Source: JBBQXY01 sp038209195 (GTDB taxonomy: Bacteria > Chloroflexota > Ktedonobacteria > Ktedonobacterales > Ktedonobacteraceae). From it: a stretch of DNA of 64,000 nucleotides. The translations under genes were made by a program, and so were the position numbers. Positions 41,253 to 50,339 of the stretch are shown here, in pieces (within the stretch, counting starts at the first letter, position 1; each line of letters begins with the position of its first letter). The notes beneath the pieces were generated by a model. It searched no databases. It saw only the letters and a program-made list of their open reading frames with translations, and was not told where the DNA came from. The DNA lies in assembly GCA_038209195.1 (NCBI GenBank), contig JBBQXY010000004.1:1-64000 (forward strand), written 5' to 3'.

Positions 41253-43058
41253 TCAATGCGCCTGCGAAATAGCCCAGGCCGCATTTACAAGGCCAATATG
41301 GCTGAAGGCCTGCGGGAAGTTGCCCAGCAATTCGCCAGTTACGGGGTCGACCTCCTCGGCGAGCAGGCCGACATCATTGGCATAGGCAATCGCTTGCTCG
41401 AAGGTCGCCCTGGCACGCTCAACCTCCCCGGCCAGTGCCTGCGCCTGGGCAAGCCAGAAGGTGCAGAGCAGGAATGTCCCTTCCTCCCCGGCAAGGCCAT
41501 CGGATGCGCGGTAGCGGTAGACCAGGCCATGCGCGTCTGTGAGCCGCTCGGCGATCGCGTCGATGGTGGACCGCATGCGTGGGTCGGTGGCGGTCAAGAA
41601 CCCAACAATCGGCATCATGAGGGCGGAGGCATCCAGGTCATCGGAGCCAAATGATTGGGTGAACGCTGCGGCCTTCTCGCTCCAACCGCGCTCGAGGATG
41701 GCAGCGCGGATCTGCTCGCGCGTGGCTGCCCACTCGTCAATGTGGTCGTGCGCCTGCAATAGGTCGGCGAGATCGATGGCGCAGTCGAGTGCTACCCAGC
41801 ACATGAGCTTTGAATAGAGGAAATCTCTCGGGTCTCCTCGCACCTCCCAGATGCCCTGGTCCTGCTCCTGCCAACGTACTGCCGCGGTGTCTGCGACCTC
41901 GACCAGGAAGTGACGCGTGACCTCGTCTAGCTCCCCAAGCTGGTCGCGCAGGCGGCGAGCTGCGCCGAGGAGTTCACCGTAAACATCAAGCTGGCGCTGA
42001 TTCCAGGCACCGTTGCCCACGCGCACAGGTCGGCTATCGCGCCACCCTGACAGGTGGCTGAGCGTGCGTTCGCTCAGGTCGTGTTCACCACCGATGCCGA
42101 ACATAATCTGAAGGTCGGAATCGCGCCGAATCTGGGTCGCCACCGCACCCGCCATCCAGGAAAAGAACCAGGACGCCTCGTCAGGGCAAGCAGCGACCCA
42201 GAGCGCGTCCAGCGTAAAGCTGGCATCACGCACCCAGGTGTAACGGTAGTCCCAGTTGCGCTCTCCACCGATGGACTCCGGCAGCGAAGTAGTAGGCGCG
42301 GCGATGATGGCCCCCGTGGGCCTGTACATGAGTGCCTGTAGCACCCGCCCACTGTGATGAACCAGGTCGCGCCACGGTCCTTCGTAGCGCTGATGCATGT
42401 CTGACCAGGTACGCCATCCTATGGTGGTGTCGTGCAGGTAATCGGCGATTTCTGCCTCGGTACACACCTGGGGGGGATTTTGCCAACTTGCCTTATGTTG
42501 CAATGCGAAGTTTGCCTGCTCACCGACCTGGAGGGTGAAACGCACCTGGGCCATCGATTCTTCTATGGACAACACCTTCGATGTGGAGAGTACCAGGACA
42601 TCTGCCCCACCACGAGCGTAAATGCCTCCCTGCACTGGCCTCAGCAAAGGCGCGATGAGGCCGTATTCCAATCGGGGAACATATTCAAGCTCAATTTCTA
42701 CAGTACCGCTCAGGCACGACACCGAACGGAGCACGACTCCAGGCGAATCGACGCCCAGTTCGTGTCCACGCTCATTGCGCCCCATTGCCATCGCATCCAG
42801 CAGCACGGCTGTACCCGTTGGAGTACGGAAGGTGGTCTCAAGGACCATCGTTCCTTCAAGATAGCAGCGGCTCACCTCGCTCGCGCCAACGGCATTTATG
42901 GACCAGTGTCCTCCCTTCTTGTCCAGCAGGTGGGCAAATACAGATGGCCCATCGAAGCGGGGAAAGCACAGCCAATCAATAGAGCCAGCACGGCTGACCA
43001 GCGCAGCTGAGCGACAGTCTGACAGTAGAGCATACTCAGCAATGGGCAGATGACTCAT
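41253..43058 (-). CDS. Glycoside hydrolase family 15 (glucoamylase/trehalase)
   Basis: The N-terminal beta domain begins with the family hallmark PIAEYALLSDCRSAALVSRAGSIDWLCFPRFD (shortened here; residues about 4-37). The (alpha/alpha)6 catalytic domain has RNWDYRYTWVRDASF and the second acidic site near the C-terminus (GEEGTFLLCTFWLAQA). It releases glucose from alpha-glucans or trehalose. Length is 601 residues and there is no signal peptide. AGGAGGAG precedes the ATG. Its base composition looks richer in GC than its neighbours, so transfer is possible. Confidence 0.93.
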   Translation of the reverse strand: MSHLPIAEYALLSDCRSAALVSRAGSIDWLCFPRFDGPSVFAHLLDKKGGHWSINAVGASEVSRCYLEGTMVLETTFRTPTGTAVLLDAMAMGRNERGHELGVDSPGVVLRSVSCLSGTVEIELEYVPRLEYGLIAPLLRPVQGGIYARGGADVLVLSTSKVLSIEESMAQVRFTLQVGEQANFALQHKASWQNPPQVCTEAEIADYLHDTTIGWRTWSDMHQRYEGPWRDLVHHSGRVLQALMYRPTGAIIAAPTTSLPESIGGERNWDYRYTWVRDASFTLDALWVAACPDEASWFFSWMAGAVATQIRRDSDLQIMFGIGGEHDLSERTLSHLSGWRDSRPVRVGNGAWNQRQLDVYGELLGAARRLRDQLGELDEVTRHFLVEVADTAAVRWQEQDQGIWEVRGDPRDFLYSKLMCWVALDCAIDLADLLQAHDHIDEWAATREQIRAAILERGWSEKAAAFTQSFGSDDLDASALMMPIVGFLTATDPRMRSTIDAIAERLTDAHGLVYRYRASDGLAGEEGTFLLCTFWLAQAQALAGEVERARATFEQAIAYANDVGLLAEEVDPVTGELLGNFPQAFSHIGLVNAAWAISQAH

Positions 43059-43291
43059 TATTTTTCTCCTCCTCGTTACATAGGCATCTCATATTGATTC
43101 GGCATAGGCACATCCTAGAGATGCATCGAATGTGGCTTGCTGGAGTAAACCGTTATTGCTTTCATTATATGCCCTCTCTGTTCGACCAGGTTAGGTATAC
43201 ACTCTTTATACCATATAGTCCTGCTTTCCTACCCATTCATTACAAACGGAAAAGCATACAATGAACATTGGAGATTTGACACACTATAGCA

Positions 43292-43687
43292 GTGAAACCG
43301 CAAAAGCCGATGGCTCTGCGTTGTTTAATCTCAGTGCGAGGCCCTTATACTGATTGGGGTTTTGAATGTGTAAGTTATTTTGAGTCAAGAAAGAATCTAT
43401 TGGTGAATCATGTTTTTGAAGATGATAACGAGAAAAAATGGCATAGACACAAAAAGGCGTTTTGGATGGGCGATGGTCGGCTAAAAATGTCAACAATTCA
43501 TAGTTTTAAAGGTTGGGAAGTCCCAAATGTCATTGTTGTTATTCCTTCATTAATTCGCATAGATGATCAAATTCCTGATAGTGTTCTTTATACAGCTATT
43601 ACAAGATCAAAAGAAAATTTAATTGTTATTAATGCGAATGCAAGATATTGGGAATTTGGTAAAGGTTTTTCCAATGAGTGGGCATAA
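43292..43687 (+). pseudogene. C-terminal fragment of a UvrD/Rep-type helicase
   Basis: It retains motif V (MSTIHSFKGWEVPNVIVV) and motif VI (LYTAITRSKENLIVI) of superfamily 1 helicases. The ATPase half with Walker A is missing. The sequence is strongly AT-rich compared with the surroundings, indicating a transferred fragment. It could be the leftover of a mobile defence or plasmid gene. Confidence 0.75.
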
Positions 43688-43767
43688 TAGACTTGTCTAG
43701 CAATAACAAGTTAATCGCTTCGCGAGACATAATCAGCATAGCTGAAAACCGATAAAACTGAATCACT

Positions 43768-43825
43768 TCTCATGAAGGAACGCATACGCAAATTAACCAC
43801 ACGAATCATGAGAAGAAGCTGTCAG
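43768..43825. repeat. Short inverted repeat
   Basis: Cttctcatga and tcatgagaag face each other with about 35 bases between them. Possibly a degraded mobile-element end next to the helicase fragment. Confidence 0.35.
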
Positions 43826-43865
43826 TATACTTGGCGGCTTCCTCTCATAGATTTTTTGGAAGAGC

Positions 43866-44633
43866 TTATCTGGGTGCCATCCTAATCGCCCCATCCAGCC
43901 TGATCACCTCGCCATTCAACATCTCGTTTTCGATAATGTGTTTGGCGAGCGCCGCGTACTCGTCGGGTCTGCCCAGGCGCGGCGGGAACGGTACCTGCTG
44001 ACCGAGTGACTGGCGAGCGGCTTCCGGCAGAGAACCCAGTAGCGGAGTATCGAAAATACCGGGGGCAATAGTCATCACCCGTATGCCATAGCGAGCAAGT
44101 TCGCGTGCAATGGGTAGCGTCATGCCAACAATGCCGCCCTTGGAAGCTGAATAGGCAGCCTGCCCGATCTGCCCATCAAAAGCAGCAACAGAGGCCGTAT
44201 TAATGATGACGCCGCGTTCGCCACCTTCATTGGGTGTATTCGTCGCCATGGCTGCCGTGGCTAGGCGAATGGTGTTAAATGTGCCAATTAAATTTACCTG
44301 AATGACTTTGGTGAACGAGGCCAGGCTGGCTGGTCCATTCTTCCCCAACACCCTTTCAGCCACACCAATACCGGCGCAATTAATCGTAATGGACAGATTG
44401 CCAAAAGCAGCTACCGCCGCTTTGACGGCTGCCTGGACGGAGTCTTCGTCTGTGACGTTCGTTTTGACGAACAGGGCTGAGTCGCCCAATTCGGCGGCGA
44501 GCGCATCGCCAGTCTCGTTATTCAAATCGGCGATGACAACTTTTGCTCCTGCCTGATGCAATAAGCGCGCACAGGCCGCGCCAAGTCCCGATGCGCCACC
44601 CGATATTAAAACACCTTTGTTCTCTATGTGCAT
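43866..44633 (-). CDS. Short-chain dehydrogenase (3-hydroxyacyl-CoA dehydrogenase type)
   Basis: Classical SDR: ISGGASGLGAACA nucleotide motif, NCAG, and YSASKGG with catalytic Tyr and Lys. Similarity of the C-terminal part (PFPPRLGRPDEYAALAKHIIEN) and the IAPGIFDTPLL segment points to the HSD10-like 3-hydroxyacyl-CoA dehydrogenases. The start at 44633 (MHIENKGV) follows GAGGAAGG. 255 residues. Substrate is inferred. Confidence 0.88.
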   Translation of the reverse strand: MHIENKGVLISGGASGLGAACARLLHQAGAKVVIADLNNETGDALAAELGDSALFVKTNVTDEDSVQAAVKAAVAAFGNLSITINCAGIGVAERVLGKNGPASLASFTKVIQVNLIGTFNTIRLATAAMATNTPNEGGERGVIINTASVAAFDGQIGQAAYSASKGGIVGMTLPIARELARYGIRVMTIAPGIFDTPLLGSLPEAARQSLGQQVPFPPRLGRPDEYAALAKHIIENEMLNGEVIRLDGAIRMAPR

Positions 44634-44816
44634 ACGTGTTCCTTCCTCGATAAAAATATCCATTCCCCTAAACTATATCCTCTACAAGGCAAAATGTCAC
44701 GCCAAGAGAAAAACGTAGCAACTCCCAACAGTGGTGCTACAATGAGGAATAAGCTATAATCAAAACCAAGGGCAGCAAATAGAAATCACCAGGCCGAGCT
44801 ATAAGGAGATACAACC

Positions 44817-46085
44817 GTGACACTGGCAATTACCAACGGAACGCTGATTGACGGAAGTGGTCATGATCCACGTACGGGCATGACTATTCTCATTGAAGAC
44901 GAGAGAATCACAGCCATCAGCCGTGATGGACAAGTACCACACGGCGCAACCGTCATTGACGCTATGGGCGGCAGCATCCTGCCGGGTCTGATCGATACAC
45001 ATGTCCATTTTACGATGGAGTATCCCGATGTTCTGCGCGGACTTTTGACACCGCCCTCTCTGCGCCTATTACAAGCTATTCCACGCATGAAAGCAACGTT
45101 GGATGCGGGAGTAACCACCGTGCGCGACGCTGCTGGTTCGCCTGCTGGCTTAAAGATAGCGGTTGAGCGCGGCATCATCGCTGGGCCACGTATGCAGGTT
45201 GCCATCTCCTTGATCTCCCAGACCGGTGGGCATGGTGATGGCTACTATCCCTGTTGCGTGGATATTGGCTTCTTTGGTGGCAGCTTTACGGATGTGCCAA
45301 ATGGCGTCGCCGATGGCGTAGAAGAAGTGCGCAAAACTGTACGCGAGGTATTGCGTGCCGGGGCCGATTGGATTAAGCTAGCCACTACTGGCGGTGTACT
45401 CTCCACCTCTGACGCGCCAACATCATCGCAACTGACGTTGGAGGAGATTGAGACCGCCGTGTACGAGGCTGCCGCTCAAGAAAAACGCTGCATGGCCCAT
45501 GCCCAGGGTACACAGGGCATTAAAAATGCGTTGCTGGCTGGCGTAGTCTCCATCGAACACGGCGTGTATTTAACCGACGAACTGATTGCATTGATGTTGC
45601 AAAAGGATGCCTATCTTGTACCAACGCTGGTCGCTCCACTGGCAGTGGTCGAGTTTTCGCGCGAACATCCCGACCTCTTGCCACCCATGATGGCTGAGAA
45701 AGCCCTCAGCGTAGTAGATGAACATGCCAATAGTTTCCGCCGGGCCGTCGCAGCAGGTGTCAAAATTGCCATGGGTACCGATTCGGGCGTTGGGCGACAC
45801 GGGCAGAATGGTCGCGAGTTACAGTTGATGGTCGAGCACGGCATGACGCCTATGCAAGCGATCCAGGCCAGCACTATCCATGCCGCTAAACTCCTACACC
45901 TGGATGCTCAATTGGGTACCATTGCCGTCGGCAAACTGGCCGATATCATCATCGTCGATGGCGACGTGTTAAGCGATATCAGTAAGATAGCTGACCCTAA
46001 TAACGTGAAGCTAGTGCTCAAAGCTGGTCGTGCCGCCAAAAATGCGCTGCGCGCAGGAGTGCCCGTCCTAGCTGGATTAGCATAA
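44817..46085 (+). CDS. Amidohydrolase-family metal-dependent hydrolase
   Basis: A cytoplasmic amidohydrolase (imidazolonepropionase/prolidase-like group). Metal ligands appear as HVH in IDTHVHFT, a lysine in DWIKLATTGG, H in MAHAQG, H in SIEHGVY and D in MGTDSG. It starts with GTG at 44817 behind AAGGAGAT. Length is 422 residues. The substrate could be an Xaa-Pro-type peptide or a cyclic amide. Confidence 0.88.
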   Translation: MTLAITNGTLIDGSGHDPRTGMTILIEDERITAISRDGQVPHGATVIDAMGGSILPGLIDTHVHFTMEYPDVLRGLLTPPSLRLLQAIPRMKATLDAGVTTVRDAAGSPAGLKIAVERGIIAGPRMQVAISLISQTGGHGDGYYPCCVDIGFFGGSFTDVPNGVADGVEEVRKTVREVLRAGADWIKLATTGGVLSTSDAPTSSQLTLEEIETAVYEAAAQEKRCMAHAQGTQGIKNALLAGVVSIEHGVYLTDELIALMLQKDAYLVPTLVAPLAVVEFSREHPDLLPPMMAEKALSVVDEHANSFRRAVAAGVKIAMGTDSGVGRHGQNGRELQLMVEHGMTPMQAIQASTIHAAKLLHLDAQLGTIAVGKLADIIIVDGDVLSDISKIADPNNVKLVLKAGRAAKNALRAGVPVLAGLA

Positions 46086-46125
46086 GTTTCCCTTCATCGC
46101 CGCTTGTAGCGGCTCGACTATTCAA

Positions 46126-46176
46126 TGTTTGATTGCGATTTTTGCAGCCTGTGGCTGCAAAAATCGCAATCAAACA
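46126..46176. terminator. Perfect palindromic terminator
   Basis: Perfect 24-base arms (46126-46149, 46153-46176) with a three-base loop and A/T runs within the stem follow the amidohydrolase gene. Confidence 0.88.
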
Positions 46177-46229
46177 GTAACTCCTGCGAACTGCCGTAGG
46201 CAGTGAGGTATGAAAGGATATCCATAGCT

Positions 46230-46940
46230 ATGTTGGTAGATATACCGACTGATTGGCTGCACCTACTTTCTGAAGAAATACATAAGCCCTATTTCACAAA
46301 GCTAGAACAATTTGTGGACACAGAGCGGCAAAACTTCACAGTCTTTCCACCGGAAAAAGATGTTTTCTCGGCCCTGAAACTGACCCCGTATGAGAACGTC
46401 AAAGTGCTATTGCTCGGTCAAGACCCGTATCACGATGACACGCAGGCCCATGGACTGTGTTTTTCGGTGCGTCCAGGCATAAAGCCACCACCTTCGCTGG
46501 TCAACATCTTTAAGGAGCTACACAGCGACGTTGGCTTTCGCATACCCAACAATGGCTACCTGGTGCCGTGGGCAGAGCAGGGCATCTTGCTGTTGAATGC
46601 TGTCTTAACTGTACGAGCGCATAGTGCCAATTCGCATAAGAACCACGGTTGGGAAACCTTTACCGACGCCATCATTCGCCAGGTCAACGCCAAACAGAGT
46701 CCCGTGGTGTTTGTCTTATGGGGCGGCTATGCCCAGAAGAAGCTCGCACTGGTCGATACCAATAGGCATAACATCGTGCAATCTGTGCATCCGTCACCGC
46801 TCTCAGCCCGCAATGGCTTCTTCGGCAGCAAGCCATTTTCAGCCATTAACCGGGCGTTGCGGCAGGTAGGGAAAGAGGAGATTCAGTGGCAGCTAGCGGA
46901 TATCCCTGAGACTGTCTTAAAGGACGCACGTAGTGAGTAA
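46230..46940 (+). CDS. ung: Uracil-DNA glycosylase
   Basis: Family 1 UDG removing uracil from DNA. LLGQDPYHD (catalytic D65), GLCFSVRPG, LLLNAVLTVR and HPSPLSARNGFFG are all present. 236 residues from the ATG at 46230, which follows AAAGGA. The stop overlaps the start of the MutS-like gene by eight bases, so the two are co-expressed. Confidence 0.95.
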   Translation: MLVDIPTDWLHLLSEEIHKPYFTKLEQFVDTERQNFTVFPPEKDVFSALKLTPYENVKVLLLGQDPYHDDTQAHGLCFSVRPGIKPPPSLVNIFKELHSDVGFRIPNNGYLVPWAEQGILLLNAVLTVRAHSANSHKNHGWETFTDAIIRQVNAKQSPVVFVLWGGYAQKKLALVDTNRHNIVQSVHPSPLSARNGFFGSKPFSAINRALRQVGKEEIQWQLADIPETVLKDARSE

Positions 46941-48810
46941 GCAACAGGAGCGCTTAGACGCGCTCGAAAACTCAGTAGCACACCTGCAAAAACGACTGGC
47001 CAACTTGCGTGGACGCAGTGATCGCTATTCGTGGATACGCTTGGCTATCTTCCTGCTGGGAATCGCGCTAACAGTATTGCTCTTTTGGCTGGCTGGCTGG
47101 CTCTGGGGACTACTGCTGGCAGTTGTCATGGTTATTGCTTTTAGCATCGCTGTCTACTATCACCGCGTTGTGGAGCGCAGCATTACGCGCCACAAGCTAT
47201 GGCTACAGATCAAAAAGACGCAGATAGCCCGCATTCAACTTGACTGGGAGCATATTCCTACCGTCCTTCCAAAGGGAACATCCACTACTGGCACAACTTG
47301 CACAACTAACACCACTGGCACCAGTCACCCATTTGAAATCGACCTCGATCTTACGGGCGAACGCTCACTGCATCAACTCATCAGCACGGCTATTTCGTAT
47401 GAAGGAAGCTCGCGAGTACGTGATTGGTTGCTGAACACCGAACCAGAGCTGACCGTCATCCACCAACGCCAAACCCTCGTGCAAGAACTGGTTCCATTGT
47501 CGCGCTTTCGCAATAAGCTCACCATGAAGTCCATGCTGGCAGCAAGAAATGCGGCTGAGCATTTGGAAGGGAGACGCCTATTGAGTTGGCTCGCTAAGCA
47601 TGGTGCAGCCAAACCAATGATGACCACATTCTGCATCTCATGCGCGCTCTCGTTGATTCTGATTACGTTCATCATTTTGAATATCTTTGGGGTGCTGCCC
47701 ATTGGCTATGAGGTGGTGGCCTTTCTGGTCTCGCTTGGCTGGTTCCTGGCCAGACGTGAGGAGCGCGGCGATGTATTCGAGGATGCCTACTTCTTGCGCG
47801 ACACCTTCGCGCAATTAAGCACCGTCTTTGCATACCTGGAACACTACCCCTATGGCAAACACGAACACTTGAAAAAGCTGTGTGAGCCGCTCTTCGCCAA
47901 TCAGGCACAACGCCCCTCTGTATTGCTCAAACAACTTTCACGGCTAGCCTCGGCAGCGACGCTTGAGAAGAACCAGCTCTTCTGGCTCGTGGTGAATGCC
48001 CTGATCCCCTGGGATATCTACGTTGCGCAACAACTCAACCGCTCCAAAAAGGTGATAACGACGCTCCTTCCAACATGGTTGGATACATGGTTTGAACTGG
48101 AAGCCCTCTGCTCACTCGCCAATTTTGCCTACTTGAACCCTGAATATGTGCTACCTTCGGTCGTTCCAGCCGCCAACGAGGAACATGGCACGCTCTTTCA
48201 AGCGCGAGGGCTTGGTCATCCCTTGATTGTAGCGGAGAAGAGGGTGATCAACGATTTCGCGCTGCACAAGGTGGGCGAAGTCATCATTATTACCGGCTCC
48301 AATATGTCAGGCAAAAGCACGTTTCTGCGCACGATGGGCATTAATCTCTGCCTGGCTTATGCGGGTGCGCCAGTCAGTGCGCAGGACTTCCACTGCTCGC
48401 TCTTCAAACTCTATACCTGTATCAAGGTCAGTGACTCCGTGACGGATGGTTATTCCTACTTTTACGCGGAGGTGAAACGTCTCAAGGGACTACTGACAGC
48501 CCTACAGCCAGATGGCTTGCCGCTCTTCTTTCTGATCGATGAAATTTTCAAAGGTACCAACAATCGCGAACGCTTAATCGGCAGTCGCGCCTATATCCGG
48601 GCCCTGGCAGGACAAAACTGCCTGGGCGCGATTTCGACGCATGATCTGGAACTGGTCAAGATCGCCGATGAACTGCCAGACATTCACAATTATCATTTCC
48701 GTGAAGAGGTGGTAGATGGAGAGATGGTCTTTGACTACACATTACGTCCTGGCCCCTGCCCAACCACGAATGCCCTGAAAATCATGCAGATGGAGGGCCT
48801 GCCAATTTAG
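46933..48810 (+). CDS. MutS-like ATPase with membrane spans
   Basis: The C-terminal MutS ATPase domain has Walker A TGSNMSGKST near residue 455, Walker B FLIDEIFKGTNNRERL and the STHDLEL switch. The N-terminal half has a coiled-coil start and two hydrophobic hairpins (about 35-80 and 230-275), so it is predicted to be membrane-bound. It lacks the mismatch-recognition domain I with the Phe-x-Glu motif. It starts with GTG inside the ung gene. Such TM-containing MutS relatives have no settled function. Confidence 0.88.
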   Translation: MSKQQERLDALENSVAHLQKRLANLRGRSDRYSWIRLAIFLLGIALTVLLFWLAGWLWGLLLAVVMVIAFSIAVYYHRVVERSITRHKLWLQIKKTQIARIQLDWEHIPTVLPKGTSTTGTTCTTNTTGTSHPFEIDLDLTGERSLHQLISTAISYEGSSRVRDWLLNTEPELTVIHQRQTLVQELVPLSRFRNKLTMKSMLAARNAAEHLEGRRLLSWLAKHGAAKPMMTTFCISCALSLILITFIILNIFGVLPIGYEVVAFLVSLGWFLARREERGDVFEDAYFLRDTFAQLSTVFAYLEHYPYGKHEHLKKLCEPLFANQAQRPSVLLKQLSRLASAATLEKNQLFWLVVNALIPWDIYVAQQLNRSKKVITTLLPTWLDTWFELEALCSLANFAYLNPEYVLPSVVPAANEEHGTLFQARGLGHPLIVAEKRVINDFALHKVGEVIIITGSNMSGKSTFLRTMGINLCLAYAGAPVSAQDFHCSLFKLYTCIKVSDSVTDGYSYFYAEVKRLKGLLTALQPDGLPLFFLIDEIFKGTNNRERLIGSRAYIRALAGQNCLGAISTHDLELVKIADELPDIHNYHFREEVVDGEMVFDYTLRPGPCPTTNALKIMQMEGLPI

Positions 48811-48818
48811 CCACACGG

Positions 48819-49343
48819 CTACATGCTCAAGGCGGAATACATTCCACCAAAGAAGCGGCTCGGCACAGTAGTCAGTTGCTGAATCGTGGAGAAGCCGTTC
48901 TTGCGCGCCATCTTCTCCCATGTCCCGTATGAGAAGGGATAGGGCACCCACATATTGCCGCGATCAGCGGCGTATTCTACGATGAGCAGCCCCCCGCCCG
49001 GTTTCAAGTAACCGCGCACTAATTGCAGCATGGCATCTTTCTCGCGCAAGAAATGCAACGAATTCGCCATCACTATTCCATCCAGCGCTGGTAGTTCCAG
49101 GCGGCGAGTAAAATCCGCGGCGATGTATGAGATAGTCGTGGCAGGAAAGCGCGAATGCATCGCCCTCTCCTGCTCCCGAAGGACTGAGCGATCTTTATCA
49201 ACGGAGTAGATAATACCAGTTGGGCCGATCAGGTCGGCAAGAGCAAGGGTAAATGCGCCCGCGCCTGAGCCAAAATCAGCCCATGTCCCACCCGCGTTGG
49301 GTACCCCTTTGCGCAACAAAAATACGTGGTCATTGTGATCCAT
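48819..49343 (-). CDS. Class I SAM-dependent methyltransferase
   Basis: Rossmann-type methyltransferase. ADFGSGAGAFTLALA is the SAM-binding motif I, YSVDKD motif post-I, and GGLLIVEYA motif III. 174 residues. The substrate is unknown. It converges with the MutS-like gene, nine bases apart. Confidence 0.88.
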   Translation of the reverse strand: MDHNDHVFLLRKGVPNAGGTWADFGSGAGAFTLALADLIGPTGIIYSVDKDRSVLREQERAMHSRFPATTISYIAADFTRRLELPALDGIVMANSLHFLREKDAMLQLVRGYLKPGGGLLIVEYAADRGNMWVPYPFSYGTWEKMARKNGFSTIQQLTTVPSRFFGGMYSALSM

Positions 49344-49357
49344 ACAGCCTCCAGAAA

Positions 49358-49517
49358 GCTAGTAGTCTGTTGATCTTCATGTGAAAAGTGGGGATGCAAG
49401 GGGCCGCGCCCCTTGACTGCACCCTGCCTGGGGGGCAGGTAATATAGGGCTGCGCCCTATTCCTCTCTCCCCGCCGCCGTAGGCGGCATTTCACATGAAG
49501 ATCAACAGAGTACTAGC
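49358..49517. mobile_element. MITE-like multi-hairpin element, copy C, with 29-bp inverted ends
   Basis: Terminal inverted repeats 49358-49386 and 49489-49517 differ at one position. The interior holds caaggggccgcgccccttg, ccctgcctggggggcagg, tagggctgcgcccta and ccgccgtaggcgg hairpins, the same order as at 38806-38956. It has no coding frame and fills most of the gap between two divergent genes. Confidence 0.8.
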
Positions 49518-49645
49518 AGAAATTACCATTCAGTATATCACCTGCCTTAGCTATGGTGTTCTCGATGTTTGGAAACAGTTTAAATAGCCAAACATGGTAT
49601 ACTGATGTGGGCAAAATACGGTAGGCTAAGAAGAAGCGAGAGGAG

Positions 49646-50326
49646 ATGCACATGTCAGGAACTGGCGACACATTTGGGAACTCGCAGCAAGGGATAGACG
49701 GAACCATGGCGGAGAAGGCTGTAGCCGCGCCTGTGATGCAAACTGAGGAGCAGCTTAAGGCCGCTTACGTTAGCGGAGCACCAGTACCACTGGTCGGGCA
49801 TATCCAAATTTTTGACTACGATCATGATTGGCCTCGGCTCTTCGCGCGCGAGGCCAGGCGCATCCAGACTGTACTGGGTGAGCGAATAGTGTTGCTTGAA
49901 CACGTTGGCTCAACCTCCGTGCCAGGGCTGGCTGCCAAACCACGAATCGACATGCTGCTCATAGTAGCGAACTCGGCAGACGAGGCAAGCTATGTCCCAG
50001 ACCTGGAGGCTGCCGCCTATGTGCTGCGCATTCGAGAGCCAGATTGGTACGAGCACCGTTTGTTCAATGGACCTGATACGGATATCAACCTGCATGTCTT
50101 CTCGTCGGGCAGCCCTGAGATCGAGCGTATGCTGCTCTTCCGCGACTGGTTGAGCAACAATACAGCAGATCGCCAACTCTACGAGCACGCTAAGCGGGAG
50201 CTTGCGCGCAAGGCTTGGAAATACATGCAGAACTATGCCGATGCCAAGACCATGGTGGTCGAGGAGATTATCGCACGAGCGCGAAGAGCACAAAGTGTAC
50301 AAGAATCTGATAGGAAAGAGGCCTGA
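49646..50326 (+). CDS. GrpB/UPF0157-family protein
   Basis: The family is a nucleotidyltransferase-fold protein. HVGSTSVPGLAAKPRIDMLL is its hallmark, and the C-terminal helices carry KRELARKAW. The first 45 residues are a low-complexity extension. 226 residues. The biochemical role is not established. The next gene starts 14 bases downstream. Confidence 0.85.
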   Translation: MHMSGTGDTFGNSQQGIDGTMAEKAVAAPVMQTEEQLKAAYVSGAPVPLVGHIQIFDYDHDWPRLFAREARRIQTVLGERIVLLEHVGSTSVPGLAAKPRIDMLLIVANSADEASYVPDLEAAAYVLRIREPDWYEHRLFNGPDTDINLHVFSSGSPEIERMLLFRDWLSNNTADRQLYEHAKRELARKAWKYMQNYADAKTMVVEEIIARARRAQSVQESDRKEA

Positions 50327-50339
50327 GGACGATAGTCAT

